A DNA stretch of 64,000 bases, taken from the NCBI RefSeq assembly GCF_001580455.1, contig NZ_CP010951.1:2294001-2358000 (forward strand). Reading direction: 5' to 3'. The notes under the pieces are model-generated. The model was not told the origin of the DNA. It was given only the letters and a program-made list of their open reading frames with translations, and ran no database searches. Below are positions 59,312 to 64,000 of the stretch, one piece after another. The translations under genes were made by a program, and so were the position numbers. Source of the DNA: Ramlibacter tataouinensis (GTDB taxonomy: Bacteria; Pseudomonadota; Gammaproteobacteria; Burkholderiales; Burkholderiaceae_C). Every line of letters begins with the position of its first letter. Within the stretch, counting starts at the first letter, position 1.

Positions 59312-60241
59312 ATGGACAAACTCAAGCAGCTGGAGTCCTTCGTCTCGGTCGCCACCCGCGGCAGCCTGACGGCCGCGGCCCGGGCCGAGGGCGTCGCGCC
59401 GGCGATCATGGGGCGGCGCCTCGATGCGCTGGAGGAGCGCCTGGGCGTCAAGCTGCTGGTGCGGACCACGCGCCGCATCGCACTCACCCACGAGGGCAGC
59501 GCCTTCCTGGAAGACTGTCAGCGGCTGCTGACGGAGCTGGCGAACGCCGAAGCCAGCGTCAGTGCCGGCGGCGTCAAGGCCAGCGGGCACCTGCGCATCA
59601 CCGCGCCGGCCGGCTTCGGGCGGCGCAACGTGGCGCCGCTGGTGCCGAAGTTCCGCGCGCTGCATGCCGACGTCACGATCTCCCTGAACCTGAGTGACCG
59701 CGTCGTCGACATTGCCGCCGAAGGCTACGACTGCGCGGTGCGGGTGGGCGACTTGCCCGACTCCTCGCTGGTGAGCGTGCGGCTCGCGGACAACCGGCGC
59801 ATGTGCGTGGCCACACCCGCGTACCTGGCACGTCATGGCACGCCGCGGCAGCCCGCCGACCTGGTGCGGTTCCAGTGCCTGACGCTTTCCAGCGACGCCT
59901 CGCAGACGCGCGGCTGGGCCTTTCGCATGCCCAGGAAGAATGGCGGCGGCAGCGAAGTGACGCACCTCAAACCGGGGGGGCCGCTCGACTGCACGGACGG
60001 CCAGGTGCTGCACGACTGGTGCCTGGCCGGCTACGGCATTGCCTGGCGCAGCACCTGGGAAGTGGACGGCGAAATCGCCGCCGGCCGGCTGGTGGAGGTG
60101 CTGGCGGATTTCGCCGCGCCGCCGAGCGGGATCTACGCCGTGTTTCCCCAGCGCAAGCACCTGCCCCTGCGGGTGCGGCTGTGGATCGATTTCCTCAAGG
60201 ACAACTACGGTCGGCCCGATTTCTGGAAGGAGCGCCCATGA
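59312..60241 (+). CDS. LysR-family transcriptional regulator
   Basis: The 309-residue protein starts MDKLKQLESFVSVATRGSLT with the usual LysR helix-turn-helix (AAARAEGVAPAIMGRRLDALEERLGVKLLVRTTR) and has the effector domain to the end. It belongs to the large group with GRRLDALE-type helix. GATAAT lies 9 bases before the ATG, without Shine-Dalgarno. Its stop overlaps the ATG of the DUF2214 gene (ATGA). It follows the CoA-transferase and may regulate the region. Confidence 0.94.
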   Translation: MDKLKQLESFVSVATRGSLTAAARAEGVAPAIMGRRLDALEERLGVKLLVRTTRRIALTHEGSAFLEDCQRLLTELANAEASVSAGGVKASGHLRITAPAGFGRRNVAPLVPKFRALHADVTISLNLSDRVVDIAAEGYDCAVRVGDLPDSSLVSVRLADNRRMCVATPAYLARHGTPRQPADLVRFQCLTLSSDASQTRGWAFRMPRKNGGGSEVTHLKPGGPLDCTDGQVLHDWCLAGYGIAWRSTWEVDGEIAAGRLVEVLADFAAPPSGIYAVFPQRKHLPLRVRLWIDFLKDNYGRPDFWKERP

Positions 60242-60696
60242 CCCTCGAAGCCATCCTCGCCTACCTGCACATCTCCGCCATTCTCGCGCTGGTCGTGTTC
60301 ATCTCCAGCGAGGCGGCGCTGTGCCGCGCGGAATGGATGAACCCGACGATCGTCAAGCGGCTGACGACGGTGGACCGCATCTACGGCATCGCCGCACTCG
60401 CGGTGCTCGCCACCGGCTTCGCCCGCATCTATCTGGGGGTCAAGGGCTCCGGCTACTACTGGGGCAACTGGCTGCTGCACGCCAAGCTGGGGATGTTCAT
60501 CGTGGTCGGGCTGATCTCGATCGCGCCCACGCGGCGCTTCATCCGCTGGAACAAGGCGCTGCAGCAGACGGGCGCCCTGCCCGCGCCGGAGGAAGTGCGC
60601 CAGGCGCGCAAGCTGGTGATGCTGCAGGCCCACATCATCCCCTTCATCCCCCTGGCGGCAGTGTTCCTGGCCCGCGGGTTCGGGGCGAAAGGCTGA
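60238..60696 (+). CDS. DUF2214 family membrane protein
   Basis: The 152-residue protein has four membrane segments: ILAYLHISAILALVVFISSE, ALAVLATGFARIYLG, HAKLGMFIVVGLISIAPT and IIPFIPLAAVFLARG. The pattern with a His in the first segment and WLLHAKL in the third fits DUF2214, related to small membrane proteins with possible haem contacts. AAGGAG lies 8 bases before the ATG, inside the LysR gene end. Function is unknown; translation is coupled with LysR. Confidence 0.87.
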   Translation: MTLEAILAYLHISAILALVVFISSEAALCRAEWMNPTIVKRLTTVDRIYGIAALAVLATGFARIYLGVKGSGYYWGNWLLHAKLGMFIVVGLISIAPTRRFIRWNKALQQTGALPAPEEVRQARKLVMLQAHIIPFIPLAAVFLARGFGAKG

Positions 60697-60746
60697 GCGC
60701 AGCGCCGCCCGGACCGGGCCCTGCGGGCCGGCCCAGGGCCGCCTCG

Positions 60747-60752
60747 TAAAAT
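60747..60752 (+). promoter_or_regulatory. Putative -10 element of a leaderless argS mRNA
   Basis: TAAAAT ends exactly 6 bases before the argS ATG (60759) and there is no Shine-Dalgarno. Confidence 0.5.
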
Positions 60753-60758
60753 CCGCCG

Positions 60759-62432
60759 ATGCTCCTGGTCAAACAAGAATTGCTCGGTGGCCTGGCTGCC
60801 GGGCTGGAGAAGCTCTTTCCCGGCGCGGGCGACAAGGCCGCGTTCGAGTCGCCCAAGGTCGCCGCCCATGGCGACTTCGCTTCCACCGCGGCCATGCAGC
60901 TGGCCAAGCCGCTGAAACAGAATCCGCGCCAGCTCGCCGAGACGCTGCGCGCCGAACTGCTGAGCACGCCGGCCTACCAGCGCTGGGTCGAGGGCATCGA
61001 CATCGCCGGGCCGGGCTTCCTCAACATCCGGCTCAAGCCGGAGGCCAAGCAGCAGGTGGTGCGCGAGGTGCTGGCGGCGGGCAAGGGCTTCGGCCGGCAG
61101 CCGGCCGGCAGCCGCCGCATGATGGTGGAGTTCGTCTCGGCCAATCCCACCGGCCCGCTGCACGTCGGCCACGGCCGGCAGGCGGCGCTGGGCGATGCCA
61201 TCTGCAACCTGTGGGCCACCCAGGGCTGGGACGTGCACCGCGAGTTCTACTACAACGACGCCGGCGTGCAGATTGCCACCCTGGCCACCTCGGTGCAGGC
61301 GCGCGCCCGGGGCCTGAAGCCCGGGGATGCGCAGTGGCCCGAGGCCGCCTACAACGGCGACTACATCGCCGACATCGCGCGCGACTTCCTCGCCGGGGCG
61401 ACGGTGAAGGCCGACGATCGCCAGTTCACCGCCTCGGGCGACGTCGAGGACCTGGACTCGATCCGCCAGTTCGCCGTCGCCTACCTGCGGCACGAGCAGG
61501 ACCTGGACCTCAAGGCCTTCGCGGTCCGGTTCGACCACTACTACCTCGAGTCCAGCCTCTACACCAGCGGCAAGGTCGAGGACACGGTGCGGCGCCTGCA
61601 GGCGGCCGGCAAGACCTACGAGCAGGACGGGGCCCTGTGGCTGCGCACCACGGAGTGGGGTGACGACAAGGACCGCGTGATGCGCAAGTCCGACGGCAGC
61701 TACACCTACTTCGTGCCGGATGTCGCCTACCACGTCACCAAGTGGGAGCGCGGCTTCGCGCGGGCCGTGAACATCCAGGGCACCGACCACCACGGCACGA
61801 TCGCGCGGGTGCGCGCCGGCCTGCAGGCGGTGGGCGCCGGCATCCCGGCCGGCTATCCCGACTACGTGCTGCACACCATGGTGCGCGTGATGCGCGGCGG
61901 CGAGGAGGTGAAGATCTCCAAGCGCGCCGGGAGCTACGTGACGTTGCGCGACCTGATCGAGTGGACCAGCAAGGACGCGGTGCGCTTCTTCCTGCTGTCG
62001 CGCAAGCCCGACACCGAATACACCTTCGATGTCGACCTGGCGTTGGCACAGAACAACGACAACCCCGTGTACTACGTGCAATATGCCCATGCGCGCATCT
62101 GCTCGGTGCTCGCGATGTGGGGCGGCGACGCGGCGGCCCTGTCCGGCGCCGACCTGTCGGCGCTCACCGGCCCGCAGGCCCAGGCGCTGATGCTGCAGCT
62201 GGCCAAGTACCCGGAGATGCTCACGGCCGCGGCGCAGGATTTCGCGCCGCACGACGTCACCTTCTACCTGCGCGAGCTGGCGGCGGCCTACCACAGCTAC
62301 TACGACAGCGAGCGCATCCTGGTGGACGATGAAACGGTGAGGCATGCCCGGCTCGCGCTCGTGGCTGCCTGCGCGCAGGTGTTGCACAATGGCCTGGCTG
62401 TGCTGGGGGTGAGCGCCCCGCGCAAGATGTGA
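60759..62432 (+). CDS. argS: Arginine--tRNA ligase
   Basis: The 557-residue class I synthetase charges tRNA-Arg. The N-terminal additional domain (1 to about 110) precedes VSANPTGPLHVGHGRQAALG with the HIGH-type HVGH. KISKRAGSYVTLRDLIEW is the KMSKS-like region (about residue 385), and YVQYAHARICSVL opens the DALR anticodon domain. A methionine replaces nothing essential. SPOR and dsbA genes follow, as in related genomes. Confidence 0.98.
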   Translation: MLLVKQELLGGLAAGLEKLFPGAGDKAAFESPKVAAHGDFASTAAMQLAKPLKQNPRQLAETLRAELLSTPAYQRWVEGIDIAGPGFLNIRLKPEAKQQVVREVLAAGKGFGRQPAGSRRMMVEFVSANPTGPLHVGHGRQAALGDAICNLWATQGWDVHREFYYNDAGVQIATLATSVQARARGLKPGDAQWPEAAYNGDYIADIARDFLAGATVKADDRQFTASGDVEDLDSIRQFAVAYLRHEQDLDLKAFAVRFDHYYLESSLYTSGKVEDTVRRLQAAGKTYEQDGALWLRTTEWGDDKDRVMRKSDGSYTYFVPDVAYHVTKWERGFARAVNIQGTDHHGTIARVRAGLQAVGAGIPAGYPDYVLHTMVRVMRGGEEVKISKRAGSYVTLRDLIEWTSKDAVRFFLLSRKPDTEYTFDVDLALAQNNDNPVYYVQYAHARICSVLAMWGGDAAALSGADLSALTGPQAQALMLQLAKYPEMLTAAAQDFAPHDVTFYLRELAAAYHSYYDSERILVDDETVRHARLALVAACAQVLHNGLAVLGVSAPRKM

Positions 62433-62448
62433 CTGGAATTTTTCGCAC

Positions 62449-63078
62449 GTGAAGAAACTTCAACGCGGCAACGTCATCGTCGGCATCATCATCGGGATGG
62501 TGCTGGGGCTGGCCGCAGCCCTGGCCGTGGCCGTCTATGTGACCAAGGTGCCGGTGCCATTCCTGAACAAGGGCCAGAGCCGCACCGCCGAACAGGATGC
62601 GGCCGAGACCCGCAAGAACCGCGACTGGGACCCCAACGCCCCGCTGTACGGCAAGAACCCGGCCCGGCCGGTGTCGCCGGCGTCGGCCGCCGCCGCGCCG
62701 CAGCCGTCCGGCCCGGCGGCCGCGCGTCCCGCCGCGCCGGCTGCGGCCCAGGACCCGACGCCGCCGGCCGTCGCCGGCCGGCCGCCGTCGACCGACCCGC
62801 TGGGCGACTTCGCCGCCGCGCGCATGGCGGCCGGGGTCGATCCCTTCCTCTATTTCGTGCAGGCCGGCGCGTTCCGCACGCAGGAAGAGGCCGAGGCCCA
62901 GCGTGCCCGGCTGTCCCTCATGGGGTTCGATGCCAAGGTCACCGAGCGCGAGCAGTCGGGCCGGCAGGTCTTCCGGGTGCGGGTAGGGCCCTTCGAGAAG
63001 AAGGATGACGCCGACCGGCAAAAACAGAAGCTCGAGGCCGGCGGCGTCGAGACGGCGCTGGTGCGGGTGCAGCGCTGA
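62449..63078 (+). CDS. SPOR domain membrane protein
   Basis: The 209-residue protein has a short cytoplasmic start, one membrane segment (GNVIVGIIIGMVLGLAAALA, about residues 7-30), an Ala/Pro-rich periplasmic linker (about 75-120) and a C-terminal SPOR domain (about 135-209: FVQAGAFRTQEEAEAQRARL to RVRVGPFEKKDDADRQKQKL). SPOR domains bind denuded peptidoglycan at the division site, so it is FtsN- or DedD-like. It starts at a GTG 16 bases after argS; dsbA follows. Confidence 0.92.
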   Translation: MKKLQRGNVIVGIIIGMVLGLAAALAVAVYVTKVPVPFLNKGQSRTAEQDAAETRKNRDWDPNAPLYGKNPARPVSPASAAAAPQPSGPAAARPAAPAAAQDPTPPAVAGRPPSTDPLGDFAAARMAAGVDPFLYFVQAGAFRTQEEAEAQRARLSLMGFDAKVTEREQSGRQVFRVRVGPFEKKDDADRQKQKLEAGGVETALVRVQR

Positions 63079-63099
63079 TACCGAGGGACAGGAACCGTG

Positions 63100-63741
63100 A
63101 TGAGAAGACGTGATTTTTCGCTCGGCGCGGCCGCGCTGGCGACCCTGGGCGTGCCCGGGCTGGCGTCCGCGCAGATGAAGGCGCCCCAGGACGGCATCGA
63201 ATACGTGACGCTGAACAAGCGCGCGCCGGTGGAGGCGCCGCAGGGCAAGATCGAAGTGATCGAGTTCTTCTGGTACAGCTGCCCGCATTGCAACGCCTTC
63301 GAGCCCCTGCTCCAGGACTGGATCAAGCGGCTGCCCTCGCATGTGTCGCTGCGGCGCGTCCCGGTGGCCTTCCGCGACAGCATGGTGCCGCAGCAGCGCC
63401 TGTTTTACACGCTCGAGGCCATGGGCAAGGTCGACGCCTTGCATGGCAAGGTGTTCGACGCCATCCACAAGGAGCAGCTGGACCTCACCCGTGAGCAGGG
63501 CATCCTGGAGTGGGTGGCCAAGCAGGGGCTGGATGCGCAAAAGTTCCAGGAGCTGTATCGCTCCTTTGCGGTGTCGAGCAAGGCGCGCCGCGCCGTCGAG
63601 GTCCAGGACATGTACCAGGTCGACGGGGTCCCGGCGCTGGGCATCGCGGGACGCTGGTACACCGATGGCTCGCTCGCCGGCAACATGACGCGCGCGCTGC
63701 AGGTGACCGATCACCTGATTGCCCAGGCGCGCCAAGCCTGA
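63100..63741 (+). CDS. dsbA: Thiol:disulfide interchange protein DsbA
   Basis: The 213-residue protein has a signal peptide with RRRDFSLGAAA (twin-arginine-like; about 24 residues), the thioredoxin-fold active site CPHC at residues 61-64 in WYSCPHCNAF, and the cis-Pro in DGVPALGIAG. It oxidises cysteines of secreted proteins. CPHC is the DsbA form. The ATG at 63100 follows AGGAACCGTG; a GTG three bases earlier is less likely. It follows the SPOR gene and ends in a strong terminator. Confidence 0.95.
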   Translation: MRRRDFSLGAAALATLGVPGLASAQMKAPQDGIEYVTLNKRAPVEAPQGKIEVIEFFWYSCPHCNAFEPLLQDWIKRLPSHVSLRRVPVAFRDSMVPQQRLFYTLEAMGKVDALHGKVFDAIHKEQLDLTREQGILEWVAKQGLDAQKFQELYRSFAVSSKARRAVEVQDMYQVDGVPALGIAGRWYTDGSLAGNMTRALQVTDHLIAQARQA

Positions 63742-63785
63742 GGGCCACCGCCCCTCAGGCCGCAGGAAGCACCAGCAGCTCAACA

Positions 63786-63815
63786 AAAAGGCCCGCGCGA
63801 GCGGGCTTTTGCTTT
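63786..63815 (+). terminator. Intrinsic terminator after dsbA
   Basis: GCCCGC-GCGA-GCGGGC, flanked by AAAA and TTTT that extend the stem through one G-T pair, is followed by GCTTTTT. It closes the argS-SPOR-dsbA group; the lptA promoter starts right after. Confidence 0.92.
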
Positions 63816-63824
63816 TTCGCTGGC

Positions 63825-63830
63825 TACAAT
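63825..63830 (+). promoter_or_regulatory. Putative -10 element of lptA
   Basis: TACAAT within GCTACAATC lies 23 bases before the lptA ATG, just behind the dsbA terminator. Same string as before bamE. Confidence 0.45.
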
Positions 63831-63853
63831 CGCCCAGCAAGTTTCATGCCTCT

Positions 63854-64000
63854 ATGAAGCACGTTTACCTCTCCCTTGGCCTCGCGTTCTGGCTGGCGCT
63901 GTCCGCCGGCCCCGTCATGGCCGAGAAGGCGGACCGGGCCCGGCCCATGAACGTCGAGGCGGACGCGCTGCGCTATGACGAGCTCAAGCAGACCACGGTC
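63854..64000 (+). CDS. lptA: LPS transport periplasmic protein LptA, N-terminus (partial)
   Basis: The frame runs off the right edge after 49 codons. It starts with a signal peptide (MKHVYLSLGLAFWLALSAG, cleavage probably after VMA at about residue 23) followed by EKADRARPMNVEADALRYDE, which is the mature start of LptA in beta-proteobacteria. LptA forms the periplasmic bridge for LPS between LptC and LptD-LptE. lptC is not upstream here, so the gene lies outside the usual kdsC-lptC-lptA order, or this is an LptA paralogue. Confidence 0.75.
   Translation, partial: MKHVYLSLGLAFWLALSAGPVMAEKADRARPMNVEADALRYDELKQTTV

Overview
The window is a high-GC bacterial chromosome segment, almost certainly from Burkholderiales and most like Comamonadaceae (Ramlibacter/Variovorax-type). 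This rests on gene content: DUF4148, DUF1631 and DUF2214 proteins, a Bug-type tricarboxylate receptor, the hpf-ptsN-hprK group, the Burkholderiales form of gshA beside kup and gshB, and leuS-lptE-holA-proA order. No rRNA, tRNA, CRISPR array, transposase, integrase or prophage gene was seen. The content is mostly housekeeping and central metabolism; the unusual signal lies in intergenic structures and a few odd gene groups.

Layout. 1-5 kb: the end of an XRE-type regulator, an SDR oxidoreductase overlapping a divergent QueA-like gene, an MFS exporter, ssb, and a frameshifted L-2-haloacid dehalogenase. 4.6-8.7 kb: a DUF456/LysR pair, a DUF4148 protein, a GYF_2 membrane protein and mnmA. 8.7-13 kb: a Ton/Tol-like group (proline-rich membrane-anchored protein, ExbB, two ExbD, polytopic protein with proline-rich tail) interrupted by a Nudix gene. 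13-20 kb: an uncharacterised protein, a metallophosphoesterase, pntAB and fadD. 20-26 kb: a dipeptide-type ABC operon in the order B-C-D-F-A. 26-32 kb: mtnN, a secreted protein with corA, two small ORFs, hpf-ptsN-hprK and fur. 32-46 kb: bamE, dapB, a second ExbB/ExbD pair, leuS, lptE, an lrp-rocD pair, holA, proA, gshA, kup, gshB. 47-51 kb: a class II amidotransferase and a LysR-CWC-MFS operon facing a glutathione S-transferase. 51-60.7 kb: DUF1631, malate synthase G, an ACMSD-like amidohydrolase, a Bug receptor, a family III CoA-transferase, LysR and DUF2214. 60.7-64 kb: argS, a SPOR protein, dsbA and the start of lptA.

How parts work together: pntAB links proton motive force to NADPH; ExbB/ExbD pairs use proton motive force for envelope work; bamE, lptE, lptA and dsbA serve outer-membrane assembly; gshA, gshB and gst form a glutathione axis; dpp imports peptides; Bug, CoA-transferase and amidohydrolase genes suggest organic-acid catabolism.

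Most noteworthy: two families of structured intergenic elements. One has two copies (after kup, and after the Bug gene) with four consecutive stems whose paired bases differ between copies yet keep pairing. The other has four copies with an invariant GC hairpin followed by a hairpin whose 15-nt loop is conserved while its stem differs; in one copy the stem covers the dppD ribosome binding site, in another it contains the lptE start codon. In addition, at least six genes have a -10-like hexamer exactly 6 nt before the ATG and no Shine-Dalgarno, suggesting leaderless mRNAs.
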